DNA of 64,000 bases from Balanoglossus misakiensis (lineage: Eukaryota > Hemichordata): positions 372,001 to 436,000 of the forward strand of contig CM082581.2 in NCBI GenBank assembly GCA_040954595.2, read 5' to 3'. Positions 24,745 to 35,802 of the stretch are shown here, piece by piece. The notes beneath the pieces are model-generated. The model did not search any database and was not told the origin of the DNA. It saw only the letters and a program-made list of their open reading frames with translations. The position numbers and the translations under genes are program-made. Each line of letters starts with the position of its first letter. Position 1 is the first letter of the stretch.

Positions 24745-24795
24745 ACGCCGCCATTTGGCTACCCCTATTTATAGGGGTATAAATAAGGGTAGCAA
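24745..24795. promoter_or_regulatory. YY1-like and MEF2-like sites in a TATA palindrome
   Basis: GCCGCCATTT (24747-24756) matches the YY1 core. CTATTTATAG (24765-24774) is a perfect MEF2 consensus. It lies in a 36-base palindrome, 24758-24793, with arms GCTACCC...TATTTATA and TATAAATAAGGGTAGC, so TATA-like motifs face both ways. It sits about 100 bases from the GGGAGC element and the start of the inverted repeats. No transcript can be assigned to it. Confidence 0.35.
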
Positions 24796-25184
24796 CAACA
24801 ATCCTGGATATAACAACAGGATATAACAACAGGTGAAACAAACTGAACGCAGTTGTTGATAACATGCAGATTGAGCTGTCTCAAATCTTAGGGAGCATTC
24901 GTTTTTTACAGGGAGGAGGGGGGCCGGTGGAATTTGAGTCGCCGACTAAATGTAAAAGGCAACCCCCCCCCTCGAAATTACTTTTCTAAAATGTGTCCCC
25001 CCCCCTAAATTCTTCAATTGTAAAATGTGACCCATCCCCCCCAAAAAAGTTTATCCACCGGATTAAACTTATCAAACTTTGTCAGATATTGGTGTATGTT
25101 CGACATACCACATAATCAACCATGAAACCTAGTCTACATAGTTCCTTGATTTCCAAGTAGTGCATTGTCTGCCTGATCTTGTTA

Positions 25185-25931
25185 GGCTGCATTCACAAAC
25201 GCCTCTGGAGGGGGGGGGGGACGGGAGAATTCAATTTTTTTGACCGCTAATTTTCACATGCCCCCCGTACACAACCCGAAATATTTTCAAATCCCCCATT
25301 CCGAACTGCCAACATTTTGAAATCCCCCCCCCACCCATTTTCTTTCACAGAGCAAAACACATCACCTATCTATCTTGTAAAAAAAGAAAAAAACAGCGCT
25401 CCCATGAAAAGAATTTGAAACTGATGTACCCCCTCACTGAACATTGTTTTTATTTTTAAGTATTTGTATTCTGTGTTGGGAGACATTGTAAACCGAGAAT
25501 TGAAGGGAGTGGGATTGGGAGGGGGTATCCCCCTCCCACGTAAGACAATTTTATAAAATACAGAGCTCAAAGCAGCATTTTAATGAACCCGGCAAAAGCA
25601 AATTAACTCAACTACCGGTATGTTGGGGAGGAGAAATTTAACCGTCGCCGCTCAAAGTTATCATTGGGTGGGGCAAATCCCCTGACCTGGGACACTAGAT
25701 AAACCAGTCAATGATTGAAAGGTGCTGAATGAATGGAGGGGGTGGGTAAAATAAAGGGCGCGAAACTGCATTTTTATGGACTCAAAATAAATATTTTGTC
25801 GTCAATGTTTTCAAGTCCCCCCCTTTCAGTCCCTAAATTATTTCAAATCCCCCCTTACATACCCTCAATTTTTTCAAATCCCCCCCCTCAATTCTCCTGC
25901 CCCCCCTCCAGAGGTGTTTATGAATGCAGCC
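25185..25931. mobile_element. GGCTGC-terminal MITE (747 bp) in arm A-left
   Basis: Termini GGCTGCATTCACAAACGCCT and its inverted counterpart flank a C/G-run-rich non-coding interior. TTA at 25182-25184 and 25932-25934 is the target duplication. It interrupts the minus-strand coding fragment carried by the surrounding GGGAGC element, giving the order of insertion. Confidence 0.9.
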
Positions 25932-26449
25932 TTACGTGAAAGAGTTCATTTTCAATGTCGCCGCTATCACTTTCTGAGTCACTTTCCTCTGAATCACCTA
26001 GTTCACCTATCACTTCATGCTCATCTTCTGGTTCACTGTCCTCATCCAAGTCATCCTCTTCATCCTCCTGCTCATCCTCCTCTTTGTCCCTCTCATGGTT
26101 TACTCTGAGACTTTCCAGAGTTGTTTGACACAGTTTCCGGCCAATGTGCGCTTCAACTATTTTCAGTTTGTCTTTTTTTCAGCATCTTTTTCTCTGTTGT
26201 CAATTTATGTCTGTTCATGTACATGTCTAGGTCAGAAACTTTCAGCTCACATAGTTCACTGTTTCTGTATATTGCCATGATACAGCCTGAAAATGTTATT
26301 TTTGTGTTCACAAGTGTACTTGTTGTCACCTGATCACACAGAATAAAGACATGTTCGTATTCTATTTTATATACTTTACGGTCAATTCTGTTGTTTTTTG
26401 CTATAATTCCATACAAATCTGTTGTAAAAATTGTCCCCCCCCAAACCAT
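25932..26449 (-). pseudogene. Coding fragment in the GGGAGC element, copy 1
   Basis: On the minus strand an open stretch (26449-26153) holds residues such as LYGIIAKNNRIDRKVYK and ELCELKVSDLDMYMNRHK, then ends at a run of seven As where the frame shifts by one. Reading goes on in the next frame into a strongly acidic tail (about 60 residues rich in D, E and S). The KVSDLDMYMNRHKLTTEKK part has the look of a SAP-type DNA-binding helix pair, which is only a suggestion. The tail is interrupted by the GGCTGC element. The same frameshift is in the second copy at 29155. Confidence 0.6.
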
Positions 26450-26557
26450 TGATTATAAAATTTGTCCCCCCCCTAAAAACTGCTTTGTAAAAGTAAACCC
26501 CCCCCCCTGATTTCCACCGCCCCCCCCCCCTCCCTGTAAAAAACGAATGCTCCCTTA

Positions 26558-27208
26558 CCAATCAGAAACAGCCTTCCAAGACTGCGTAGCGCTCTTGTAA
26601 AGTTATTTTTGATTGTTCAAATTCTTTACCATGTCACTGCTGGCATACAATAATCCATATGACCCAGCAACTTTGTATAGATGCACTGACATCAGTGATA
26701 TGCCTTCCAAAGCGCCACACATAGTGTAATTACACATGTTTCATGCTTCTGACACGCTCTACCATTTATCAGGTTCATACACGAAAAAAATTGAGACGCT
26801 ATTTGCCTATGGTAAACACAGAGCATTAATCGTTTGAGTCGCCTTGTGCTCACACACACAAAGTTTATGTATAGGCGCTGAGGCTCAGTCCCAAAGACAA
26901 TGGATTGCAGAGAGGTTTTAATCCTTACACCGGATCAGGTCTGACGGGCAAAGCCGTCTCAAATCTAAGCCGTTCCAGAACCACTATACACCGTCCACAC
27001 ATGTTTTTTTTAAGACAGTATGTGATCTGAGACGTTTCAGAACCGTCTTAATGGTGTGTGTGACCCCCATAATACTTAGACAATATTATCCGAAAATAAA
27101 TATTAGACAAAATCATCCGATAATAAATATTAGCTCAGTCTATGTCCTGGCGCATTTCATCACGACAATAAAATACATAACAAAAGCCCTCACTACGCAC
27201 CCACTCGA
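26558..27208. other. Arm A-left outside the transposons, no gene recognised
   Basis: Sequence present twice in the window in opposite orientation. It contains GACGGGCAAAGCCGTCTC and similar short palindromic words (26950s) but no gene I can support. Confidence 0.5.
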
Positions 27209-28408
27209 CTTTTTGCCGGTAAAGCAACTTTTACATGCAGGAGAATTCCACTGGATGAAAATCTGTAACATTTAGCTTTATTTTCAGTATTTTAATTTTG
27301 TGTAAAAATTGCAATTTCTTGTTTAACTCCAAACATCACTTTAATATACATGTAGTACCAAATACTCCAATCATTAACATTGCCTGTGTATGTGTAACGG
27401 CCATTATTATCACTGTTGACAAATGAATTCTAGTTCGGACATGAATTTAAATTTTACACAATAATAATACTGAATATGCACATACATGAAGTGTTGATAA
27501 GCTAAACTCTGGATATTTTGTCATGTTTCTGGAGTTTATACTAGAAACCGCAGCAGATACACAGAGCAATATTACTGAAAACATAGTGAAAAGTTGGAGC
27601 TAATGGAGCAGACAGCGTATTGTTCAGTGCTTGCGTGCCTTTGACTAAGATTATTATTATGTAAATATCACCAACATGTTTTTCATGAATTTCTAGAAAT
27701 ATAGAAATAAATACACTTGACTTATTTTGTCATTTTTTCCTTGCAAACTCCATTGTCATTGAATGTACGTACATGCGTAAACACACCACTGCTTTAAAAC
27801 AAAAAGGTGATGGGTTTCGTATTTATTGCGTTGTATTCAATTGAACGGACATTTTTTTGGGTGGGGGCGGGGAGGTTCATTATTTCACAGCTTTCCCGAA
27901 TAGACTTCTTAGTGCGCCCTCTTGTGGTGACGTGTCTCCTGATAATCGGCCAGATAAAACAAATCATTGAAGTGTACCATCACTCTCGTCACAAAGAAAC
28001 AAAATCCGCCATCGTTCCCGTTTTTAGATAAACATTCACTGTTTCGCCCTTTGGTGAAACACGTTAGGAAAATGTATTTTGAGAATAGTATTTCCCTTTC
28101 GACATTGATACATTTTGTCAACTGATTGGACCGAGTAAATTGTTTGAAACGTAGGGCCCTATGGAGTGTTCGGATTTTAACTTCCTTCAGACCCAAGCCC
28201 CAGAGAGGAAGAAAAGCGCACGTTCTCATGTACACAATGACACAATGGCCACCGCGGAAGATGTCGTCTGCCAACCTCAAGAGAAAATCGCAAGATTTTC
28301 CCAGCTGTTAGCATGAGGTTTATTATAAAACACCTATAGCCTGGCCTATATTCGGGCCATAGCAGCCGTTTTTACCCCCTCGTAACTGTGAGTTACCAGA
28401 ATCATATA
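27209..28408. other. Loop of inverted repeat A (1.2 kb, single copy)
   Basis: This stretch is not duplicated in the other arm. About 27370-27610 is a diverged copy of family R1 (compare 930-1180 and 36000-36190). The right half, 27900-28320, is less AT rich. GCGCCCTCTTGTGG at 27914-27927 differs by two bases from a CTCF consensus. An ATG at 28245 (context CACAATGGCC) opens 23 codons (MATAEDVVCQPQEK...) before a stop and could be a short first exon or chance. I recognise no gene. Confidence 0.55.
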
Positions 28409-29154
28409 TCGAGTGGGTGCGTAGTGAGGGCTTTTGTTATGTATTTTATTGTCCTGATGAAATGCGCCAGGACATAGACTGAGCTAATATTTATTATCGG
28501 ATGATTTTGTCTAAGTTGTCTAATATGGGGGTCACACACACCATTAAGACGGTTCTGAAACGTCTCAGATCACATACTGTCTTAAAAAAACATGTGTGGA
28601 CGGTGTATAGTGGTTCTGGAACGGCTTAGATTTGAGACGGCTTTGCCCGTCAGACCTGATCCGGTGTAAGGATGAAAACCTCTCTGCAATCCATTGTCTT
28701 TGGGACTGAGCCTCAGCGCCTATACATAAACTTTGTGTGTGTGAACACAAGGCGACTCAAACGATTAATGCTCTGCGTTTACCATAGGCAAATAGCGTCT
28801 CAATTTTTTTCGTGTATGAACCTGGTAAAAGGTAGAGCGTGTCAGAAGCATGAAACATGTGTAATTACACTATGTGTGGCGCTTTGGAAGGCATATCATT
28901 GATGTCAGTGCATCTATACAAAGTTGCTGGGTCATATGGATTGTTGTATGCCAGCAGTGACATGGTAAAGAATTTGAACAATCAAAAATAACTTTACAAG
29001 AGCGCTACGCAGTCTTGGAAGGCTGTTTCTGATTGGTAAGGGAGCATTCGTTTTTTACAGGGAGGGGGGGGGGGGCGGTGGAAATCAGGGGGGGGGGGGT
29101 TTACTTTTACAAAGCAGTTTTTAGGGGGGGGGGACAAATTTTATAATCAATGGT

Positions 29155-29666
29155 TTGGGGGGGACAATTTTTACAACAGATTTGTATGGAATTATAGCAA
29201 AAAACAACAGAATTGACCGTAAAGTATATAAAATAGAATACGAACATGTCTTTACTCTGTGTGATCAGGTGACAACAAGTACACTTTTGATCACAAAAAT
29301 AACATTTTCAGGCTGTATCATGGCAATGTACAGAAACAGTGAACTATGTGAGCTGAAAGTTTCTGACCTAGACATGTACATGAACAGACATAAATTGACA
29401 ACAGAGAAAAAGATGCTGAAAAAAAGACAAACTGAAAATAGTTGAAGCGCACATTGGCCGGAAACTGTGTCAAACAACTCTGGAAAGTCTCAGAGTAAAC
29501 CATGAGAGGGACAAAGAGGAGGATGAGCAGGAGGATGAAGAGGATGACTTGGATGAGGACAGTGAACCAGAAGATGAGCATGAAGTGATAGGTGAACTAG
29601 GTGATTCAGAGGAAAGTGACTCAGAAAGTGATAGCGGCGACATTGAAAATGAAGTCTTTCACGTAA
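29155..29666 (+). pseudogene. Coding fragment in the GGGAGC element, copy 2
   Basis: The first frame (29155-29445, 96 codons) stops just after a run of seven As near 29418. One base out of frame, reading continues through HIGRKLCQTTLESLRVNHER and an acidic region of E, D and S to 29666, where the GGCTGC element interrupts it. Beyond that element (from 30455) the frame runs on through RSGRQCTTWKSRNY to a stop at 30505. It looks like the C-terminal half of a transposon or captured host protein: basic helix pair, acidic tail, short basic end. Family unknown. Confidence 0.6.
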
Positions 29667-30451
29667 GGCTGCATTCACAAACACCTCTGGAGGGGGGCAG
29701 GAGAATTGAGGGGGGGATTTGAAAAAATTGAGGGTATGTAAGGGGGGATTTGAAATAATTTAGGGACTGAAAGGGGGGGACTTGAAAACATTGACGACAA
29801 AATATTTATTTTGAGTCCATAAAAATGCAGTTTCGCGCCCTTTATTTTACCCACCCCCTCCATTCATCAGCACCTTTCAATCATTGACTGGTTTATCTAG
29901 TGTCCCAGGTCAGGGGATTTGCCCCACCCCATGATAACTTTGAGCGGCGACGGTTAAATTTCTCCTCCCCAACATACGGTAGTTGAGTTAATTTGCTTTT
30001 GCCGGGTTCATTAAAATGCAGTTTTGAGCTCTGTATTTTATAAAATTTTCTTACGTGGGAGGGGGTATCCCCCTCCCACGTAAGAAAATTTTTTCAAAAT
30101 GTTTTCAAGTCCCCCCCTTTCAGTCACACTCCCTTCAATTCTCGGTTTACAATGTCTCCCAACACAGAATACAAATACTTAAAAATAAAAACAATGTTCA
30201 GTGAGGGGGTTCATCAGTTTCAAATTCTTTTCATGGGAGCGCTGTTTTTTCTTTTTTGACAAGATAGATAGGTGATGTGTTTTGCTCTGTGAAAGAAAAT
30301 GGGTGGGGGGGGGGATTTCAAAATTTTGGCAGTTCGGAAGGGGGGATTTGAAAATATTTCGGGTTGTGTACGGGGGGCATGTGAAAATTAGCGGTAAAAA
30401 AAATTGAATTCTCCCGTCCCCCCCCCTCCAGAGGCGTTTGTGAATGCAGCC
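29667..30451. mobile_element. GGCTGC-terminal MITE (785 bp) in arm A-right
   Basis: Inverted counterpart of 25185-25931 with TAA at 29664-29666 and 30452-30454. It is longer mainly because of a small extra palindrome near 30055-30085, where GGGAGGGGGTATCCCCCTCCC can fold on itself. Confidence 0.9.
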
Positions 30452-30546
30452 TAACAAGATCAGGCAGACAATGCACTACTTGGAAATCAAGGAACTATGT
30501 AGACTAGGTTTCATGGTTGATTATGTGGTATGTCGAACATACACCA

Positions 30547-32520
30547 ATATCAGTGCTCATTTTAAAGCTAAAAGTGACATTTTCAACACTAAATGCAAGG
30601 AAATGTAACTAAATATTTTAATTTTGCAGTCAAAATGCAACACAGTCAGCTCCGAACTGCATTTAAAATCCAAACACATGGTGTTATATTCTTGGTAATA
30701 AGCAAAGATCTGTATCCTATCCACAAAGTATATATCATACACACAGTATTATATTAATGCAGTTTATGAAATTGCTAGAAACATTGTAATATTTGGATGA
30801 TATTTAAAGAAAAGTAATTATATTTATATTAACAGTATGTAAAAGTTACGAAGATTTAGCGTTGAATGATGATGTGATGTCTGTAAGAGCTGTTCCAATA
30901 CATGGTGAGTGAATTTCAAATCCTTTGTTCAATCAACCTTTCTACTGTCCTGTGATTCCAAAAGTAATTGAAATATCATTACACATGTACCTGAATATAG
31001 TGCAGACTGTAAATAGAGCACACTCTGGAAAAGAGTTATGTAATTAATATCTCTATCATGTGAGTGACATCATTTTAAGGGCCACTGACCACCCCACCCA
31101 TGACAATTTGCTAGGGGTGCCAACATCTCAACAGGGGGTGAATCCTTCCAGGCCATGTCGGGTGATTGATTGATTGATTCATTCATTCATTCATTCAGTC
31201 AGTCAGTCAGTTCGTCAGTCAGTCATATTAATTAATTCATTAAGGCATATAAACGATATAGCTAGCCTAATGTTATAGGAATGGTCTAACACCCTTGTCA
31301 TATAAACTTTGGCGAAGCGATCCAAAGCTCAGCTAAGGTAGATGGGGGGGGGGGGGGCCTGAATCACATGCCCCATCATAATGAAAGCTGCTAACCCTCT
31401 TAGAATGATACTAAGGCCTATACGTTGATCGCCCTGTCACACTTGGCTATGTGATCTTGGATTGGAACTGGAGGGATGTGAAAAGCAAGAGGCTTGTCGA
31501 CAATAGTGATGTCAGAAAAATATTTGTTCATCTTTTTACAAAATATTTGTTTCCTCAAATTAAAACTGGTAAAACTAAGCTTGGTTTGTTTTAAATAAAT
31601 AAATAGTTAATTACTAATATACTCCATGGCGCATTGTCTTTTTACATTGCTATCCTCTAGTCTTGAACAATTATGTCATTTTCGTGACCATCTCATGGTA
31701 TTTTTCATTGATATGAAAACATACGCTTGGTTAAAATTCTATAACTGCAGTTATGCTCACTGAGATTTTAGTGAATTGCCACTGTAAACTCATTTCCAGA
31801 CAAATAGAACCTTTTGTCAGAAGTGAGCATTGTGACTAAAAACCCTCTCTTATTGGCATCTAGTTCAGACGGGAGAAGGTTTCATGCAACTGCCTCGCAA
31901 CAGAGATTGCTCTCAAATTCGGCAAAATATATATTGCAGGAGGTAAAAATTCTCAAAACTGTGAACGCAGGCATCTGTTGGCAATGGACAAAATAGTAAA
32001 TGATTTGGGGATAAATGTCAATGTCAATCGATACAAAATTCCATTCACAGCAATGTAAAACACATTATGGGCCCATACCTCACCCCTTTCATGAGTGTAG
32101 TGTCAACAGTGTTCAAAAGTGGCGGGGGGGGGGGGGGGCGGCAACAGACTAATTGAATCAAGTTGGTTGCACTCATACCAGTATATATCAATAGTTGGTG
32201 GAAATCAGAAACTGCCGTTGGTGGCGCAAATTGTGTAACCTGCTTCACCTCAGGTTGGAGATATTGTCTGAACCTGGAGGTAGGCTGCTAGACCTAGCTT
32301 TGTAAACGCAGCTGCACCATTGGGGGTTAGGATATGGGTGGGGGTGGTACAACAGTATATCCCAACCTCCAACGGTGCAGCCGCGTTTCCACAGCCATGC
32401 TAGACCCTGCTCATTTCAGTGGAAAAACATGTTTTGTTGTGGACTTTCAAGTCGTTCTAATGAGAAATACCAATAAAATTATAAAACTACTAAAAACACT
32501 GGCGTTATATTGGCAGACTT
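30547..32520 (+). repeat. Giant inverted repeat B, left arm (contains R1, reversed)
   Basis: Reverse complement of 33678-35802 over about 2 kb, with scattered differences. The outer 720 bases are an R1 fragment in reverse orientation; the inner part holds a poly-G tract at 32127-32139 and short open frames seen identically in the other arm (for example 31814-31996). No recognisable protein. Confidence 0.95.
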
Positions 32521-32890
32521 CCTGGACCGAGATATGATTCTTGCAGCTGTATTTTGTGTGCGTTGTAGAAGGTTCCGACTGCTTTCTGGTAGACCATACA
32601 GTAATCCATTACCATAGTGGGCCAAGAACTGAACCCTGTGGCACTCCAAAACGAACATGTGATGGTTGACTGGTGGTGATCTTGTGGTGACGTATGTCAT
32701 CAATTTTCTGAATAAAATACTGGTTGAACCGATCTAAATGTTCCGTAGTTGACGTATGATTTGGAAGCTGTCTTGAGTTGCTGAACAATGTTGAAATTGT
32801 CCGGAATAAAGATTTCTGATTTTTGGAATTTTCCTCTATGAGATTGGTGTAGTAGTTGCACTGGTCACTTGGTAGGCTACAAGTGGTAGA
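32521..32890 (-). pseudogene. Non-LTR retrotransposon (LINE) fragment, internally deleted
   Basis: On the minus strand three separate LINE pieces are joined. The first is a pre-RT linker with YYTNLIEENSKNQKSLFRT and FNQYFIQKIDDIR. Next comes the hallmark RT motif FGVPQGSVLGP. Then, one frame over, comes a downstream piece NGLLYGLPESSRNLLQRTQN followed by AARIISRSRK..ITPV. In intact jockey/CR1/L2-type elements these are separated by long stretches including the catalytic YADD region, which is missing here. The last piece runs into the repeat arm at 32520. It is a dead fragment. Confidence 0.85.
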
Positions 32891-33677
32891 GTCGTGTGTG
32901 CGCGCGACTTACACTATAAATTTGCGGAACAGACGGAACGGAATATGTATATGTAGCAGTTTATTGGCATGAATAGTGTAGGCCTACATGATTTTTAAAA
33001 CATGTCCCAGCACAGCGATTTATTCAGAGAAAGTGGAGAAATATTTATATGATAGAAACTGAATAAGTTTGTTGTATGTCAGCTCTTCTGTCTTTCTCTT
33101 ACCGATATGATTCTAACCGGAACACTCAAGCTTAGTAAGGGTAAGAGAAAGGCAGAAGAAGAAAAATGGCTGACCGACAACTTTTTGTATCAAATCCCTG
33201 AATAAATCACTGGGCCCAGGAAAACCACAGCGAGTTTAGAACACTAACATTGAGATCTAACATAATCGACCCATGCTGATGTTTCAAGTGGGCGATCCCC
33301 GGCAATTCCCGGCAATTTCACGATCCCCCCCCCCCACAAAAATCGTGCATTCCAAGGGAATATTACGTCAGTAGATAAATTTTTCTGACTACTTTATTAA
33401 AGCTGTTTCGCCGTTTCACTGTTTCGCAAAATATCACTAGCCGCGCCCTGTGATAAGAGTCTAAGTTTCGTGAAAGACCTCCGCAGTCCACCTTTTTTAT
33501 CTTAAAAAAGTTTCCATCTTTTTTCTTCACCGGGTCCGGAAATTTTCAGGTCGACACGAACTCTTGGATTTAGTTTATCAGTTTATTTGGAAGCGAGTCG
33601 AAAAAGATTACGCTGTCCAAAACCGTTAAACCCGTGGTACTCGAAACTGTGAATAAACAAAGTGTTAGTATATATAC
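32521..33677. other. Loop of inverted repeat B (1.16 kb, single copy)
   Basis: The left third is a scrambled LINE fragment (see 32521-32890). The rest, 32900-33677, has no recognised gene; it includes a short palindrome around TCTTCTGTCTTTCTCTTACC (33085-33160, arms of ~20 bases) and a C-run at 33326-33339. Confidence 0.6.
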
Positions 33678-35802
33678 AAGTCTGCCAATATAACGCCAGT
33701 GTTTTTAGTAGTTTTATAATTTTATTGGTATTTCAAAAATGTTGTCCTGTTTTTTTTTTTTTTTTTGTCTTGGAAGTCCACAAACAGAATTTATTACATT
33801 TTCTCAGTGTGAATCTCATTAGAACGACTTGAAAGTCCACAACAAAACATGTTTTTCCACTGAAATGAGCAGGGTCTAGCATGGCTGTGGAAACGCGGCT
33901 GCACCGTTGGAGGTTGGGATATACTGTTGTACCACCCCCACCCATATCCTAACCCCCAATGGTGCAGCTGCGTTTACAAAGCTAGGTCTAGCAGCCTACC
34001 TCCAGGTTCAGACAATATCTCCAACCTGAGGTGAAGCAGGTTACACAATTTGCGCCACCAACGGCAGTTTCTGATTTCCACCAACTATTGATATATACTG
34101 GTATGAGTGCAACCAACTTGATTCAATTAGTCTGTTGCCGCCCCCCCCCCCCCCACTTTTGAACACTGTTGACACTACACTCATGAAAGGGGTGAGGTAT
34201 GGGCCCATAATGTGTTTTGCATTGCTGTGAATGGAATTTTGTATCGATTGACATTGGCATTTATCCCCAAATCATTTACTATTTTGTCCATTGCCAACAG
34301 ATGCCCGCGTTCACAGTTTTGAGAATTTTTACCTCCTGCAATATATATTTTGCCGAATTTGAGAGCAATCTCTGTTGCGAGGCAGTTGCATGAAACCTTC
34401 TCCCGTCTGAACTAGATGCCAATAAGAGAGGGTTTTTAGTCACAATGCTCACTTCTGACAAAAGGTTCTATTTGTCTGGAAATGAGTTTACAGTGGCAAT
34501 TCACTAAAATCTCAGTGAGCATAACTGCAGTTATAGAATTTTAACCAAGCGTATGTTTTCATATCAATGAAAAATACCATGAGATGGTCAGCTAAGGTAG
34601 ATGGGGTGGGGCTGAATCACATGCCCCATCATAATGAAAGCTGCTAACCCTCTTAGAATGATACTAAGGCCTATACGTTGACTAGAGGATAGCAATGTAA
34701 AAAGACAATGCGCCATGGAGTATATTAGTAAGTAACTATTTATTTATTTAAAACAAACCAAGCTTAGTTTCACCAGTTTTAATTTGAGGAAACAAATATT
34801 TTGTAAAAAGATGAACAAATATTTTTCTGACATCACTATTGTCGACAAGCCTCTTGCTTTTCACATCCCTCCAGTTCCAATCCAAGATCACATAGCCAAG
34901 TGTGACAGGGCGATCAACGTATAGGCCTTAGTATCATTCTAAGAGGGTTAGCAGCTTTCATTATGATGGGGCATGTGATTCAGCCCCACCCCATCTACCT
35001 TAGCTGAGCTTTGGATCGCTTCGCCAAAGTTTATATGACAAGGGTGTTAGACCATTCCTATAACATTAGGCTAGCTATATCGTTTATATGCCTTAATGAA
35101 TTAATTAATATGACTGACTGACGAACTGACTGACTGACTGAACGAATGAATGAATGAATCAATCAATCAATCAATCAATCAATCACCCGACATGGCCTGG
35201 AAGGATTCACCCCCTGTTGAGATGTTGGCACCCCCTAGCAAATTGTCATGGGTGGGGTGGTCAGTGGCCCTTAAAATGATGTCACTCACATGATAGAGAT
35301 ATTAATTACATAACTCTTTTCCAGAGTGTGCTCTATTTACAGTCTGCACTATATTCAGGTACATGTGTAATGATATTTCAATTACTTTTGGAATCACAGG
35401 ACAGTAGAAAGGTTGATTGAACAAAGGATTTGAAATTCACTCACCATGTATTGGAACAGCTCTTACAGACATCACATCATCATTCAACGCTAAATCTTCG
35501 TAACTTTTACATACTGTTAATATAAATATAATTACTTTTCTTTAAATATCATCCAAATATTACAATGTTTCTAGCAATTTCATAAACTGCATTAATATAA
35601 TACTGTGTGTATGATATATACTTTGTGCATAGGATACAGATCTTTGCTTATTACCAAGAATATAACACCATGTGTTTGGATTTTAAATGCAGTTCGGAGC
35701 TGACTGTGTTGCATTTTGACTGCAAAATTAAAATATTTAGTTACATTTCCTTGCATTTAGTGTTGAAAATGTCACTTTTAGCTTTAAAATGAGCACTGAT
35801 AT
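33678..35802 (-). repeat. Giant inverted repeat B, right arm
   Basis: Reverse complement of 30547-32520. It carries two private changes: an extra ~85 bases with a T18 run (33737-33830) and a 95-base inverted copy of its own sequence at 34588-34682. Its outer part continues without a break into the complete R1 copy at 35061-36285. Confidence 0.95.
34588..34682 (-). repeat. Short templated inverted insertion
   Basis: These ~95 bases are the reverse complement of 34913-35007 (shared words: TCAGCTAAGGTAGATGGGG and GGCCTATACGTTGA). In the left arm the same position holds only ~25 unrelated bases (about 31663-31688). The pattern is a local replacement by inverted neighbouring sequence, as made by template switching. 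Confidence 0.85.

Larger units (their letters stand above)
24891..26554. mobile_element. GGGAGC-terminal element, long copy with coding fragment
   Basis: Termini GGGAGCATTCG...CGAATGCTCCC with adjoining G and C runs are flanked by TTA at 24888-24890 and 26555-26557. The 1664-bp copy contains, on the minus strand, part of a protein-coding sequence (25085-26449) and, inserted in that, the GGCTGC element at 25185-25931. Family traits (3-bp TTA target, short palindromic ends) suggest PIF/Harbinger-like mobilisation in trans. No DDE transposase is encoded. Confidence 0.87.
25085..27208 (+). repeat. Giant inverted repeat A, left arm
   Basis: Over about 2.1 kb this is the reverse complement of 28409-30551, with scattered substitutions and small indels. 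Matching includes the outer stretch near the GGCTGC element, the coding fragment, and a segment with CCGTCTCAAATCTAAGCCG. The right end of the GGGAGC element, together with its TTA flank, is included in the duplication, so that insertion is older than the inversion. Confidence 0.95.
28409..30551 (-). repeat. Giant inverted repeat A, right arm
   Basis: Reverse complement of 25085-27208. It ends at 30551 inside ATATC, the same five bases with which inverted repeat B begins (30547). The outer ~190 bases of the GGGAGC element seen at 24891-25084 are missing here, cut by that junction. Confidence 0.95.
29040..30551. mobile_element. GGGAGC-terminal element, truncated copy
   Basis: Inverted copy of 24891-26554. 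The GGGAGC end with its TAA flank (29037-29039) is intact; the opposite terminus was lost at the 30547-30551 junction. Confidence 0.88.

Noticed and set aside
27909-28280. 123-codon minus-strand frame in the loop of inverted repeat A
   Set aside because: No family resemblance, and overlaps the more plausible plus-strand start region; likely chance.
28245-28316. The 23-codon frame as a prefoldin-like N-terminus
   Set aside because: A faint likeness of a few residues is not enough, and there is no convincing donor before the stop.
25085-30551. Inverted repeat A as a missed-adaptor sequencing palindrome
   Set aside because: Such artefacts have no kilobase loop and no scattered arm differences; both are present here, though mis-assembly still needs checking.
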